Positions 34,776 to 43,835 of a stretch of DNA of 64,000 nt are shown piece by piece (the stretch's first letter is position 1; every line of letters begins with the position of its first letter). The stretch covers positions 1 to 64,000 of the forward strand of contig JAKANO010000015.1 of NCBI GenBank assembly GCA_021812385.1, read 5' to 3'. A model generated the notes under the pieces. The model saw only the letters and a program-made list of their open reading frames with translations, was not told the DNA's origin and did no database searches. This stretch comes from Pseudomonadota bacterium (GTDB lineage: Bacteria; Pseudomonadota; Gammaproteobacteria; Burkholderiales; Thiobacteraceae). The position numbers were made by a program, and so were the translations under genes.

Positions 34776-36310
34776 AGCTCAAAAGAATCGCCCATAGAAG
34801 CTCTGTGAAGTGCTTTCGTCAAATCATGTGACACCATTGTAATTGCACCTGGGTTAAGACGGCCAGCCTGCCCGCGTGTTGTCCACCAATCCGGATGACC
34901 AACACCGGCATAGTCCCCTTCTACATTTTCAAGGCAAGATTTTAAAAGCTTCTCCATTGTGGGCACAGAAAAACTTTTACCCTCTTGTAACTTCATGAAA
35001 AATGGAATGGAGAATTTGCAGAATAATTCAACACCATTGTATTTATATAATGTTGCGGAATCACCATCATCAAGAATTGATGTAATGGCCTTCCAGTAGT
35101 TCAAGAAGATCTTTTTTTCCTTGTCGAAATCCTTGACAATAGTCAGTGGATTATTCGCAGTAAGCACATAACTGACAATGGCTTTCACGAATGATTTTTG
35201 ACTTATTGTTGTCCCTTTTGAATCTGCATTGGCCATTTGAATTTTTCCAAACCATGGTGAATCCTCCGTATCATTCAGGTAGTCGGCATACTTGATAGCT
35301 TTATCTACTTCGCCTTTTTCAACTGAGTTAAGTATCCATTTTGGAAGGCTTGGTAAATCTTCGACATCTAATGCATCACTTAAGCGGGCGACAATTCTTT
35401 GCTCAACTCCCTTGTCTACACTTTTTTGAGTAGTATTCACAATGAGGAAATGGCACATCTGATGAATTTTTGGTAGGTTGATGGCTATATTTACCGGGAC
35501 TTCGAAATCAAGAACCCGATCATCCTTCTCTGCGGCCATCTTTAAACCTTCAAGCCGATGCTGGCCATCCACAACGCTGAATGGACCAACAAGTGATATA
35601 TCAATTTCTATGGTGTTGTCTTGCTCATCAAAATTTATAGTTTTGTCTGTGGCAAGAAATACTGACGTTGGAAGGAAGGCATCACGACTATCTTGGCCTT
35701 TGACAATGTAATCTGCGAGTTTTTTAGCCCGCGCCTTGTTTAACAGGCGCTGATACCCTTTGTCGTTTGTATCATCAGGATCAAGGGTTTCTACACTGTA
35801 AAATCCATCTGAAACCAACTCTCTTACCTTCATTGAAGTTGTATAGAGCACGAGAGATCCTTGGCGAACTTGTGCTGCAGGTATTTTAATTTTCGCCACG
35901 GATAGCCCCTTATTATTTGGTTGCGATTGTAAGTAACTTTCGTCGATACGGATGGGTGTCAGGCCGGACTCACCCTCTGGGCATACTGTTATTTTGATGC
36001 CATCTACCATTAACTGCACACGGTCATTGGCTCGAAACGCTGCATCTGTAAGTACACGACCAAGCTTCTGCCGTTCTCCGCTCAATGAGTGGATTTTCGA
36101 ACTCACCCAGATATATTTATTTTCGGTGGTTGATCGTAGCTCTGCACGATATTCAACTTGACCGATATTCAGTTGAATCGGTACCGGCACGTTGAATTGA
36201 AACGGCAGTCCATTTGCACGTTCAATGGGAATATGTAACTCCAACCTTGGAGTGCCATCCGAGTAGGGTTCACCAAGGCGCCGTACTATCCCATTGATAA
36301 ATTTGTGCAT
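34772..36310 (-). CDS. DGQHR-domain (DndB-like) protein
   Basis: 512 residues. The family signature VVDGQHRLEGL is at about residues 244-254. The N-terminal 150 residues look beta-rich and show no recognised family; the C-terminal half is helical (FLIVNTTQKSVDKG near 290 is the usual second motif). DGQHR proteins include DndB of phosphorothioation and DpdB of deazaguanine DNA modification, and other members lie in defence islands. No dnd or dpd modification genes are near. AT-richer than the flanking ubiD and pyrC' genes, suggesting transfer. It forms an operon with the GIY-YIG gene. Confidence 0.85.
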   Translation of the reverse strand: MHKFINGIVRRLGEPYSDGTPRLELHIPIERANGLPFQFNVPVPIQLNIGQVEYRAELRSTTENKYIWVSSKIHSLSGERQKLGRVLTDAAFRANDRVQLMVDGIKITVCPEGESGLTPIRIDESYLQSQPNNKGLSVAKIKIPAAQVRQGSLVLYTTSMKVRELVSDGFYSVETLDPDDTNDKGYQRLLNKARAKKLADYIVKGQDSRDAFLPTSVFLATDKTINFDEQDNTIEIDISLVGPFSVVDGQHRLEGLKMAAEKDDRVLDFEVPVNIAINLPKIHQMCHFLIVNTTQKSVDKGVEQRIVARLSDALDVEDLPSLPKWILNSVEKGEVDKAIKYADYLNDTEDSPWFGKIQMANADSKGTTISQKSFVKAIVSYVLTANNPLTIVKDFDKEKKIFLNYWKAITSILDDGDSATLYKYNGVELFCKFSIPFFMKLQEGKSFSVPTMEKLLKSCLENVEGDYAGVGHPDWWTTRGQAGRLNPGAITMVSHDLTKALHRASMGDSFEL

Positions 36311-36353
36311 CGTTTTCTTGGCGCTCTTGGCGGTTCAAGCGCGGTGTTTTAGG

Positions 36354-37628
36354 TCATGCCTCGTACACCACATGCCCGCTGACCAGCGTCATGTGCACCT
36401 TGCCCAGCATTGCATAGCCCAGGAAGGGCGTGTTCTTGCCCTGGCTCTTCAGCGCATTTGCGACGACGCGCCAATCGGCGCTGGGGTCGAACAGGCAAAG
36501 ATCGGCGTTGTGACCGACGCTTAAGTGTCCCGCATCGAGACCCAGGATGCGCGCCGGTGCGCTGGTGATTTTGGCCAGCGCCTCGATAAGCAATATTTTA
36601 TTTTCGCTCGCCCATTTCAAGGTGAGCGGCAGTAGCAGCTCCAGGCCGGTGGCGCCAGCTTCGGCCTCGCCAAACGGCACTTGTTTGGCGTTCTCGTCCA
36701 CCGGCGTGTGGTCGGAGCACAGCGCGTCCACGATGCCGCTGTCTAAGCCGGCGCGCAAGGCATCGCGGTCGCGTTGATCGCGCAAGGGCGGAATCAAGTT
36801 GGCGTTCGCGTCGAAGTAGCCGATGTCCCGATCGCACAAATGCGCGTGGTTGATGGAGATGTCGCAGGTGATGGGCAGGCCTTGCGCTTTCGCTTGCCGA
36901 ATCAGTTCCACGCTGTCGCGGCTGGAGAGGCGGCAAATGTGCACGCGCGCGCCGGTTTCGCGCATCAGGGTGATGATGGTGGAGAGCGCGATGGTTTCGG
37001 CGCACGCCGGAATGCCGGCCAGCCCTAGGCGCGTCGCCACTTCACCGTCGTGGGCGATGCCGCCATTCGCCAGAAATGGATCTTGCGGCCGCAGCCAAAC
37101 CGTGAAGCCGAAGGTGGCGGCGTATTGCATCGCGCGCATCAACAGCGTGGTGTCGATCAGCGGCGCATCGGCATGCGCGAAGCCGATGCAGCCGGCATCG
37201 TGCAATTCCGCCATCTCCGTCAGCACTTTTCCCGCAAGCCCTTGCGTCAGTGCGCCGAGCGGATAGACGTGCGCTTGGTTCAAGCTTTTGGCGCGGTGCT
37301 TGAGCATTTCCACCAGGCCCGGTTCGTCCAACACCGGCTCGGTGTCGGGCGGGCAGACCAGGCTGGTGACGCCGCCGGCCACGGCGGCCTGCATTTCGGA
37401 TTCGAGCGTAGCCAGGTATTCGTAACCCGGCTCGCGCAGGCGCGCGGCGAGGTCGATGAAGCCGGGGCACACGACGAGATTGCTGGCGTCGATTTCGCGA
37501 TTGGCGTGAAAGCCCTCTGGCGCTTGCCCGATCCCCGCCACTTTGCCGGCGGCGAGGTAGAGATCGGTCACGCCATCGAACTTGTTTTTCGGGTCGATCA
37601 AGCGACCATTTTTGATGTGTATTTTCAT
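36354..37628 (-). CDS. pyrC': Dihydroorotase-like PyrC' (probably catalytically inactive)
   Basis: 424 residues, type I dihydroorotase fold. The metal-binding HxH of active enzymes (DLHVHLREPG) is replaced by DLAARLREPG near residue 60, and the lysine region is also altered, so hydrolysis of dihydroorotate is unlikely. Such PyrC' proteins are structural partners of PyrB in Pseudomonas-type aspartate carbamoyltransferase. The start codon overlaps the pyrB stop, in line with a PyrB-PyrC' complex. An active dihydroorotase should exist elsewhere in the genome. Confidence 0.88.
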   Translation of the reverse strand: MKIHIKNGRLIDPKNKFDGVTDLYLAAGKVAGIGQAPEGFHANREIDASNLVVCPGFIDLAARLREPGYEYLATLESEMQAAVAGGVTSLVCPPDTEPVLDEPGLVEMLKHRAKSLNQAHVYPLGALTQGLAGKVLTEMAELHDAGCIGFAHADAPLIDTTLLMRAMQYAATFGFTVWLRPQDPFLANGGIAHDGEVATRLGLAGIPACAETIALSTIITLMRETGARVHICRLSSRDSVELIRQAKAQGLPITCDISINHAHLCDRDIGYFDANANLIPPLRDQRDRDALRAGLDSGIVDALCSDHTPVDENAKQVPFGEAEAGATGLELLLPLTLKWASENKILLIEALAKITSAPARILGLDAGHLSVGHNADLCLFDPSADWRVVANALKSQGKNTPFLGYAMLGKVHMTLVSGHVVYEA

Positions 37629-38578
37629 TACGTTCCCGCCAATAGGCTCATCACCGCCATGCGCACCGCGATGCCGAAGGTCACTTGCGGCAGGATCACC
37701 GCTTGGCCGCCGTCGGCCACCGAGGAGTCGATTTCCACGCCGCGATTCATCGGGCCGGGATGCATCACAATCGCGTCGGGCTTGGCGATTTGCAGTTTTT
37801 CCGCCGTCAGGCCGTAGTATTTGAAATATTCCTGCGCGCTCGGCAGGAACGGGCCGCTCATGCGTTCGTTTTGCAGGCGCAGCATCATTACCACATCCAC
37901 GTCTTTCAAGCCTTGCGCCATGTCGTTGTAGACATGCACGCCCAAGGATTCCACGCCTTTCGGCAACAGCGTGCGCGGCGCGATCACGCGCACTTCGGGC
38001 ACGCCCAGCGTGGTCAGCGCGTGAATCTCGGAACGCGCCACGCGCGAGTGCATCACATCGCCCACCACCGCCACTTTGAGCTTGGTGAAATCCTGCTTGT
38101 AGCGGCGGATGGTGAACATGTCGAGCAGGCCCTGCGTCGGGTGCGCGTGGCGGCCGTCGCCGGCGTTGATCACGTGAATGTGCGGCGCGACGTGGCGCGC
38201 GATCAAGTGCGCCGCGCCGGATTGCGCGTGGCGCACCACGAACATATCGGCGCCCATCGCGGCGAGATTGTCCACGGTATCCAGCAGGGTCTCGCCCTTG
38301 GATTGCGACGAGGCGCTGACATTCAGGTTCACCACATCGGCGGACAGGCGCTTGGCGGCGATCTCGAAGGTGGTGCGGGTGCGCGTGGAAGGCTCGAAGA
38401 ACAGATTGAAGATCGACTTGCCGCGCAACAAGGGGACTTTTTTCACCTCGCGCTCGCCGACGGAAACGAAGGACTCCGCGGTGTCGAGAATGGAATGGAG
38501 CAGCTTGGCGGACAAGCCTTCGATGGTTAACAAGTGGCGCAGTGCGCCGTCTTCGGAGAGCTGGGGGTTCTTGGTCAT
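37628..38578 (-). CDS. pyrB: Aspartate carbamoyltransferase catalytic chain
   Basis: 316 residues. Joins carbamoyl phosphate and aspartate in pyrimidine synthesis. The carbamoyl-phosphate loop [13 protein letters not shown] is near residue 60; [14 protein letters not shown] near 115 and [13 protein letters not shown] near 275 carry further binding residues. It begins one base after the pyrR stop and overlaps pyrC'. No pyrI regulatory-chain gene is present, as expected for the PyrB-PyrC' type enzyme. Confidence 0.96.
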   Translation of the reverse strand: MTKNPQLSEDGALRHLLTIEGLSAKLLHSILDTAESFVSVGEREVKKVPLLRGKSIFNLFFEPSTRTRTTFEIAAKRLSADVVNLNVSASSQSKGETLLDTVDNLAAMGADMFVVRHAQSGAAHLIARHVAPHIHVINAGDGRHAHPTQGLLDMFTIRRYKQDFTKLKVAVVGDVMHSRVARSEIHALTTLGVPEVRVIAPRTLLPKGVESLGVHVYNDMAQGLKDVDVVMMLRLQNERMSGPFLPSAQEYFKYYGLTAEKLQIAKPDAIVMHPGPMNRGVEIDSSVADGGQAVILPQVTFGIAVRMAVMSLLAGT

Positions 38579-38579
38579 C

Positions 38580-39074
38580 TCAGCGTTCGTGTAGGCTCAA
38601 CTTCAGTTGGTTGTTCGGATCCAGGGTAACCTGGATGTTCTGGTTTGGCGTGAGTTCGAGGCGCGCGCCGACCAGGTCTGCGGCAATCGGCAGCTCGCGT
38701 CCGCCGCGGTCGATGAGTACCACCAATTCGATCGACGCCGGACGGCCATAGTCGAACAGCTCGTTCATGGCGGCGCGCACCGTGCGCCCGGTATGCAGCA
38801 CATCGTCGATGAGGATGATGTGCGCGTCTTCTACCGCGAACGGGATGTCGGAGGGCCGCACTTGGGGGTGTAAACCGATACTGCTGAAATCGTCGCGGTA
38901 GAACGAAATATCCAGGGTGCCCAGCGCCAGCGTCGCACCCAGCTGTTGCCGTAATTTTTGCGCCACCCAAGCGCCGCCGCTATGAATGCCGACCAGGGCG
39001 GTGTTGGCGTGCAAGCGCGGCTTGAGCGCTGCGGCGAGTTGCTGCACCAGTTGTTCGGGGTCAGGGAGTTGCAT
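38580..39074 (-). CDS. pyrR: PyrR bifunctional regulator/uracil phosphoribosyltransferase
   Basis: 164 residues. The PRPP-binding loop is [17 protein letters not shown] near residue 95; [11 protein letters not shown] near 28 is the flexible-loop start. In Bacillus PyrR binds pyr mRNA and attenuates it; in proteobacteria it may keep only the UPRTase activity. It overlaps ruvX by 14 bases and precedes pyrB by one base. Confidence 0.93.
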   Translation of the reverse strand: MQLPDPEQLVQQLAAALKPRLHANTALVGIHSGGAWVAQKLRQQLGATLALGTLDISFYRDDFSSIGLHPQVRPSDIPFAVEDAHIILIDDVLHTGRTVRAAMNELFDYGRPASIELVVLIDRGGRELPIAADLVGARLELTPNQNIQVTLDPNNQLKLSLHER

Positions 39075-39492
39075 GGCTGTCGAAGTAGGCTTGTAAGATG
39101 CGCTGCGCGGCGAGTTGGTCGATCAAGTGCTTATCTTTTCTTGCGCCGCGGCCGAAGCTGCGCAGCATGCTGTGCGCTTCCGCCGAAGTCAGTCGCTCGT
39201 CGACCAGCGTCGTGGGCAAGCGAAAGCGGCCTTCCAGTTGCTGGGCAAAGCCGCGGCAGCGCGCGCTCATGGCGTGTTCGGTGCCATCCAGATGCCGCGG
39301 CAGTCCGACCACCAGCTGCACCGGCTGCCATTCCGCGATCAATTGCCCGATGGCTTGAAAGCGCAAGTCGTTGCGCGTTGCCTGGATGGTGGTGAGCGGG
39401 TGTGCCATTTTTAAACTCGTTTCCCCCATCGCGACACCGATGCGTTTTTCCCCGAAATCGAATGCGAGCAGTGTGCCATGGATAGTCGGCAT
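39061..39492 (-). CDS. ruvX: Holliday junction resolvase-like RuvX (YqgF)
   Basis: 143 residues from ATG 39492 (MPTIHGTLLAFDFG), one base after the yqgE stop; a six-residue longer frame is rejected. RNase H-like fold: LAFDFGEKRIGVAMG near 9-23 with the first catalytic Asp, VGLPRHLDGTEHAMS near 64, and VDERLTSAEA near 99 with the later acidic residues. YqgF helps 16S rRNA 5' maturation. It sits in the conserved yqgE-ruvX-pyrR order. Confidence 0.95.
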   Translation of the reverse strand: MPTIHGTLLAFDFGEKRIGVAMGETSLKMAHPLTTIQATRNDLRFQAIGQLIAEWQPVQLVVGLPRHLDGTEHAMSARCRGFAQQLEGRFRLPTTLVDERLTSAEAHSMLRSFGRGARKDKHLIDQLAAQRILQAYFDSHATP

Positions 39493-39493
39493 A

Positions 39494-40054
39494 TCAGGCG
39501 TGGCCCGCATCCTCCGATAAGTTGATGGTATCGATGCCGAGCAAATGCATGGCGGCGTCGAAGCGCGCTTCCAAGGGCAGATCGAAAATCAGGGTGGTGT
39601 CGGCGGCAACGCTCAGCCAGGCGTTGAGCGACATCTCGTGCTCCAATTGTCCGGGCGCCCAGCCGGCATAGCCCAGCGTGATGAAAAACTTTTCCGGACC
39701 TTCGCCGCGCGCGACCGCTTCCAGGATATCTCGGGAAGTCGTCAAGCCAATTTCATCGTTGACGCGCAAGGTGGATTGCCATTGCCCCGCTGGTTTGTGC
39801 AGCACAAAGCCGCGATCCATCTGCACCGGCCCGCCGAAATGCACTTGGACATCGCTGATCTCGCGCTGCGTGGTGGGAATATCGATTTGCTCCAGCAAGG
39901 CGGATAAGGTGAGATCGACCGGGCGCGTTAAGACGATGCCCAGGGCGCCTTGCTCATTGTGTTCGCAGATATAGGTCAGGGACTTGGAAAAATAGGGGTC
40001 CGCCATGTTGGGCATGGCAATCAAGAAGTGGTGCGTGAGGTTTACGTTTTCCAT
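39494..40054 (-). CDS. yqgE: YqgE/AlgH family protein (UPF0301)
   Basis: 186 residues from ATG 40054 ([17 protein letters not shown]), the family start; the frame is open another 104 codons upstream but without similarity. Conserved [10 protein letters not shown] and [18 protein letters not shown] segments near the N-terminus and [14 protein letters not shown] near 135 identify the family. Function unproven; the group was named for alginate regulation in Pseudomonas. It is the first gene of the yqgE-ruvX-pyrRBC' operon. Confidence 0.95.
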   Translation of the reverse strand: MENVNLTHHFLIAMPNMADPYFSKSLTYICEHNEQGALGIVLTRPVDLTLSALLEQIDIPTTQREISDVQVHFGGPVQMDRGFVLHKPAGQWQSTLRVNDEIGLTTSRDILEAVARGEGPEKFFITLGYAGWAPGQLEHEMSLNAWLSVAADTTLIFDLPLEARFDAAMHLLGIDTINLSEDAGHA

Positions 40055-40154
40055 GGTGCAGCCATTTGTGGCATATTGTACCGGCCTCGCCGCCGGGGCA
40101 CAAACGCCTATAGGTAGTGTGGGAAAAGATTGTTTAATTTTAGGAGAGTAGATC

Positions 40155-40376
40155 GTGCAAAACGCGCCGTATGAAGTACAAGTGGAAGCGGGTAAGGAAT
40201 ATTGGTATTGCGCTTGCGGCAAGAGCAAAACCCAACCCTTTTGTGACGGTTCGCATGAAGGCAGCGGCATTGAGCCGATTCCATTTGTGGCGGAGAAGAC
40301 CGAAACCGTCTGGCTGTGCGGCTGCCGCATGAGCGAAAATCTGCCGTTTTGCGACGGCACGCACAACGACTTGTAG
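40155..40376 (+). CDS. Double CDGSH iron-sulfur protein
   Basis: 73 residues from GTG 40155, with AGGAGA nine bases upstream. Two CDGSH-type 2Fe-2S sites are visible: [16 protein letters not shown] (about 19-34) and [16 protein letters not shown] (about 54-69), each with the Cys3His ligand set. It lacks the membrane anchor of mitoNEET, so it is a soluble Fe-S or electron-transfer protein of the Miner2/CISD3-like kind. It diverges from yqgE and ends in a terminator. Confidence 0.93.
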   Translation: MQNAPYEVQVEAGKEYWYCACGKSKTQPFCDGSHEGSGIEPIPFVAEKTETVWLCGCRMSENLPFCDGTHNDL

Positions 40377-40394
40377 CCATTCGTTTTACCCCAG

Positions 40395-40421
40395 ATGACG
40401 GCTTTTTGCCGTCATTTTTTT
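40395..40421 (+). terminator. Intrinsic terminator after the CDGSH gene
   Basis: ATGACGGC (40395-40402), loop TTTTT, then GCCGTCAT (40408-40415) and a T-run to 40421. Confidence 0.9.
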
Positions 40422-40576
40422 GGGCGCAGAAAATGCTTGATTGCCGACCGAAACCTATTCCGGGTCTGGTGTAATAGTCTACCGATCAGCAATTCCATGA
40501 CGGATGTATTTCAACTGGAATAGGCGCAGAATCAGGGTAAAAGTTTTCCCAAACGACGAGCTGCGGGGTTCGAATC

Positions 40577-43500
40577 ATGAATCACATCATCGTTCCAAGC
40601 ATATATCTGCTGTCTGGCATTTGCGCTTACGCCGCGGTCACTCACTTTATCGCAGGAGCACGGCGTCCTTACAACCGGACACATCTGTTGTTCTCTGGCA
40701 TGTGCGCCGTCATAGCGCTTCTTGGCGTTAGTGTCGGTTTGGGTTATCAGACGGCAAGCGTTGCCGAAATCACACGCGTGCTCAAGTGGAGTCTGGGCTC
40801 CGGGGCATTGTTTTTCATGCTTTTCCCCTGGTTTGTCGCCGAGTACACCGGGGTTAGTCCAAAACCATGGCTGATCGGACACGGTATATTGTTGGCCATT
40901 CTGTTCATTGCCAATTTGGTCTTGCCATTCAGCCTCCAGTTTGCGGAAATTCAGAATTTTGAATTGTTGCACCTGCAATGGGGCGAGGTTGTCAGCTTAC
41001 CTGTGGGTAGTTCCAGTATTTGGTTTGCTATCGCACTAGCGGCAGTCTATTTCGCTTATGGTTTTGCGCTGTACGCCCTGGGTATACTTTATCGTCACGG
41101 GCGACAACGCGAATCACTTATCATGATGCTCGCCATCGGGCTTAGTCTGCTCGCATCAACCGAAGGTATTCTGGTTCGGCTTGGGGTGGTTCAGTTTATT
41201 CATTTGGGCCCTTTTGGTTTTTTGGCCATGGTCATTGTCATGAACGTGGCGCTCAACTATGAGTTGCGCCAGAGAGGTAAGCGTATGCAGACGGTTCTCG
41301 ATCATATCCCGGCAGTGGTCTATATGAAGGATGCGGGTGGGCGATATCTGTTTATCAACCAACGCTATGAAGAGCTGTTTCAGGTGGATAACAACCGGAT
41401 ATTCGGCAAGACCGACGAGGAAATATTTCCTGCGGAGCAGGCCAAGGCCTTTCGTCTCAACGATAAAACTGTTCGGGATTCTGGTCGCCCTCAGGAGTTT
41501 ATGGAGGTAGGGAATCTCGCGGGTGTACCGCGCACCTACAATTCGCTCAAATTCCCAGTGTTCCATGATGACGGCACGCTTTACGCTATCTGTGGCATCT
41601 CTCTCGACGTCACCGACCATAAACGCGCGGAAGATGATTTGCGTCGCAGCGAGACCCTCTATCAAACCTTATTCGAGCAAGCCAACGACGCCATCTTTCT
41701 GATGAAAGATAACCGCTTTATCGATTGCAATTCCAAGACGCTGGAGATATTTGGCTGTACCCGTGAGCAAATCGTGGGGAACACGCCGATGGCCTTTTCC
41801 CCACCGCGCCAGCCCGACGGACGGGATTCGATGGAAAAAGCCATGGAGAAAATCAACGCCGCTTATGCTGGGACGCCACAGCGCTTCGAATGGCAGCACA
41901 CGCACTTCGACGGCACGCCGTTTCATGCCGAAGTCAGCCTGAGCGCCTTGAACCTAGACCAAGAGCGATGCCTTCAAGCCATCGTGCGTGACATTACCGA
42001 ACGCAAGCGCATCGAGGACGCCATCCGCAATATCGCCGCAGGTGTCTCGATACAGACTGGTGAGGAATTCTTCCAGCAATTAGTGCTACAACTCGGCAAG
42101 CTATTCCACGCTAAATACGCCTTCATCGCTCTGCTCGACGAGGCTGATCCGATGCGGATGCGCACCCTTGCAGTCAGCCAGGATGGGGTCATCGCTGATA
42201 ACATGCGCTACCGCCTTGATGAGACGCCCTGTGCCAACGTCGTCGGTCGCGGCACCTGCACTTATCCCGAGCATGTGCAGCAAATATTTCCTAAGGACGT
42301 TCTGTTGCAGGAGATGGGTGCGGAGAGCTATATCGGCACGCCGCTCTTCGATGCCGGCGGCCGGCCCTTGGGCATTATTGTTGTACTCGATACGAAGCCC
42401 ATGCTTGGCACGCGCGAGGTTGAACCCATCCTGGAGATTTTTGCAGCCCGCGCCAGCGCGGAGATCCAGCGCATCCAAGCTGAAACAAATATCCGCCGCA
42501 TGGCCTATCAGGACTACCTGACCGGGTTGGCCAATAGAGCTTTGCTGCATGAACGTCTCACTGAACAACTGGGGCGCAGCAGACTGTCTTCCCGCTTCGG
42601 CGCGATGCTGCTAATCGATCTGGATCATTTCAAGACCATCAATGACGCACTCAGCCACGATGTTGGAGACGAGGTGCTGCGGGTGGTGGCGCATCGGCTG
42701 GCTGATGCCGTCGGCGAACACAACCTGCTTGCACGCTTGGGCGGAGACGAGTTCGCGGCACTCATCACACCGGATTTCACTAATCGCGAGGACGCCGCGC
42801 GCAAAGCCAGAAACATCGCAGAGCTAATTCTACAAGCGCTATCGATCCCGCTGACCGTTGGTGAGCGCATCCTCAATGTCGGCGCGAGCATCGGGGTTGT
42901 TCTGTTTCCGGAAAATGAGGGAACGGAGTTGGATATCCTGCGTCAAGTGGAGATCGCCCTCTACCACGCCAAGCGCATGGGGCGCGGCAACATTCAGTTT
43001 TTCCTGCCAAGTCTGCAGGCTATTGTAGAAACCCGGCTGCGACTGGAAGAAGGCTTGCGCAGCGCCATTGTGAGCGAGGAGCTGATGTTGTATTTCCAGC
43101 CGCAAGTGAATGCCGCAGGGCATGTGGTTGGCGCTGAAGCCTTGTTGCGCTGGAACCATCCTGAGCGCGGATCCGTGACGCCGACAGAATTCATACCCAT
43201 TGCCGAGCGTAGCGGCTTGATTCATCCCCTCGGCACCTGGGTGTTGGAGCATGGATGCGAGAGGCTCGCGGCTTGGTTGAATGCAGGCGCAGCGTTTTCT
43301 GGGCATTTATCGATCAACGTCAGCCCTTGGCAATTCGCGCGTGAAGACTTTGTGCGGCAGGTGACGCGCGTTTTGGAAACCTACCAGCTTCCGCCTGAGC
43401 GCTTGATGCTTGAACTCACGGAATCCGCGCTGCTGTATGAGTTGGAAGAATCCATCCAGAAGTTACATGCGTTGCGCGCGCTCGGGCTTAGCGTGGCGCT

Positions 43501-43801
43501 GGACGACTTTGGAACAGGCTATTCTTCCTTGGCATATCTCAAAGATCTGCCGCTCGATGTGATCAAGATCGATAAAGCGTTCGTGCAGGAACTCGATGGG
43601 GCCTCGGATCATCCGCTGGTTGAAACGATGATCGCCATCGGCCATCACATGCGGCTGGGGGTGATCGCGGAAGGCGTGGAAACCAAGTTGCAGCGCGACA
43701 CCTTGGTCAAGCTTGGATGTGAGAATTTCCAGGGCTATTTCTTCGCGAAACCGCTTGCCGAGCCGGACTTTATGCAATGGCTTGCAGACCGGCCGGGTTG
43801 A
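40577..43801 (+). CDS. Membrane sensor with PAS-PAS-GAF-GGDEF-EAL domains
   Basis: 1074 residues. About seven N-terminal hydrophobic helices (residues 5-230), two PAS domains (about 235-350 and 360-470; RYLFINQRYEELF, FIDCNSKTLEIFGC), a GAF domain (about 480-640), GGDEF (about 650-810) and EAL (about 820-1070). The cyclase motif GGDEF is intact but has no RxxD inhibitory site (VGEHNLLAR precedes it). The phosphodiesterase part keeps EALLRW, DDFGTGYSSLAYL and KIDKAFV, so both activities are possible. It senses unknown signals and sets c-di-GMP. Unlinked to its neighbours. Confidence 0.92.
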   Translation: MNHIIVPSIYLLSGICAYAAVTHFIAGARRPYNRTHLLFSGMCAVIALLGVSVGLGYQTASVAEITRVLKWSLGSGALFFMLFPWFVAEYTGVSPKPWLIGHGILLAILFIANLVLPFSLQFAEIQNFELLHLQWGEVVSLPVGSSSIWFAIALAAVYFAYGFALYALGILYRHGRQRESLIMMLAIGLSLLASTEGILVRLGVVQFIHLGPFGFLAMVIVMNVALNYELRQRGKRMQTVLDHIPAVVYMKDAGGRYLFINQRYEELFQVDNNRIFGKTDEEIFPAEQAKAFRLNDKTVRDSGRPQEFMEVGNLAGVPRTYNSLKFPVFHDDGTLYAICGISLDVTDHKRAEDDLRRSETLYQTLFEQANDAIFLMKDNRFIDCNSKTLEIFGCTREQIVGNTPMAFSPPRQPDGRDSMEKAMEKINAAYAGTPQRFEWQHTHFDGTPFHAEVSLSALNLDQERCLQAIVRDITERKRIEDAIRNIAAGVSIQTGEEFFQQLVLQLGKLFHAKYAFIALLDEADPMRMRTLAVSQDGVIADNMRYRLDETPCANVVGRGTCTYPEHVQQIFPKDVLLQEMGAESYIGTPLFDAGGRPLGIIVVLDTKPMLGTREVEPILEIFAARASAEIQRIQAETNIRRMAYQDYLTGLANRALLHERLTEQLGRSRLSSRFGAMLLIDLDHFKTINDALSHDVGDEVLRVVAHRLADAVGEHNLLARLGGDEFAALITPDFTNREDAARKARNIAELILQALSIPLTVGERILNVGASIGVVLFPENEGTELDILRQVEIALYHAKRMGRGNIQFFLPSLQAIVETRLRLEEGLRSAIVSEELMLYFQPQVNAAGHVVGAEALLRWNHPERGSVTPTEFIPIAERSGLIHPLGTWVLEHGCERLAAWLNAGAAFSGHLSINVSPWQFAREDFVRQVTRVLETYQLPPERLMLELTESALLYELEESIQKLHALRALGLSVALDDFGTGYSSLAYLKDLPLDVIKIDKAFVQELDGASDHPLVETMIAIGHHMRLGVIAEGVETKLQRDTLVKLGCENFQGYFFAKPLAEPDFMQWLADRPG

Positions 43802-43835
43802 GAAAACTAATGGGTACAGAATTCCCTGCTCACCA

